A stretch of DNA of 42,907 nt, taken from contig CAJFJY010000006.1 of NCBI GenBank assembly GCA_904384205.1, positions 1-42,907 on the forward strand, given 5' to 3'. The position numbers were made by a program, and so were the translations under genes. This document shows, piece by piece, positions 42,741 through 42,907 of the stretch (its first letter is position 1; each line of letters starts with the position of its first letter). Source of the stretch: an uncultured Clostridia bacterium (GTDB lineage Bacteria; Bacillota; Clostridia; TANB77; CAG-508). The notes below the pieces were generated by a model, which was not told the origin of the DNA, made no database searches, and worked only from the letters and a program-made list of their open reading frames with translations.

Positions 42741-42907
42741 CTCCTAGCTCACCTCCAAGTAAAGTTTGGACTTCTATTATTTTCTCGAAAAATTCTTTTC
42801 TTGTGCTATCTCCTCGTATAATATATTTACAATCAATTTTAAAAGTTAAAATTACATTAAATAAATGATTGTAAAGAAAATTTAATGTAAAGTAGTAAAG
42901 GATTATT
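42730..42907 (-). CDS. C-terminal tail of BceA-type ABC ATPase, overlapping the permease start (partial; upstream part does not look like ATPase)
   Basis: Minus-strand reading ...YIIRGDSTRKEFFEKIIEVQTLLGGELGDVI*, stop at 42732-42730; operon position before the permease. Confidence 0.55.
   Translation of the reverse strand, partial: IILYYFTLNFLYNHLFNVILTFKIDCKYIIRGDSTRKEFFEKIIEVQTLLGGELGDVI

Overview
AT-rich, low-GC Firmicutes (Clostridia-type, spore-forming) chromosomal window. Almost all genes are on the minus strand; the exceptions are an RluA-type pseudouridine synthase and an NfeD/SPFH pair. Content is mostly housekeeping: dCMP deaminase, DHFR, ThyA, spore photoproduct lyase, FtsZ, AddA, ObgE, TrpRS, RimO, RNase E/G, Pth, RuvC, glycogen debranching enzyme, YvcK, MurB. 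There is also a sporulation block spoIIAA-spoIIAB-sigF-spoIID-M23(spoIIQ-like), a two-component system and ABC transporters. The most interesting signal is in the coding layer. Two genes, trpS and a pilin-like/GLUG gene, are each split by a +1 frameshift, and both breaks fall exactly on an in-frame CGG codon (CTT CGG A and TCA CGG A); skipping the C and reading GGA (Gly) restores the expected protein. A hand scan of the other recognised CDSs found about 50 CGG trinucleotides on coding strands but no other in-frame CGG. This suggests CGG is unassigned or very poorly decoded here and that ribosomes shift +1 at it. Also notable: a dispersed family of palindromic GGGACG-type intergenic repeats that repeatedly supply the stop codon and C-terminal residues of neighbouring genes, several other structured repeat families, a paired inverted Spo0A-box motif upstream of spoIIAA, a tail-less FtsZ whose end is formed by a terminator hairpin, and a radical-SAM protein with Cys replaced by Arg in its cluster motif. 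No tRNA/rRNA genes, CRISPR arrays or transposase genes were recognised.
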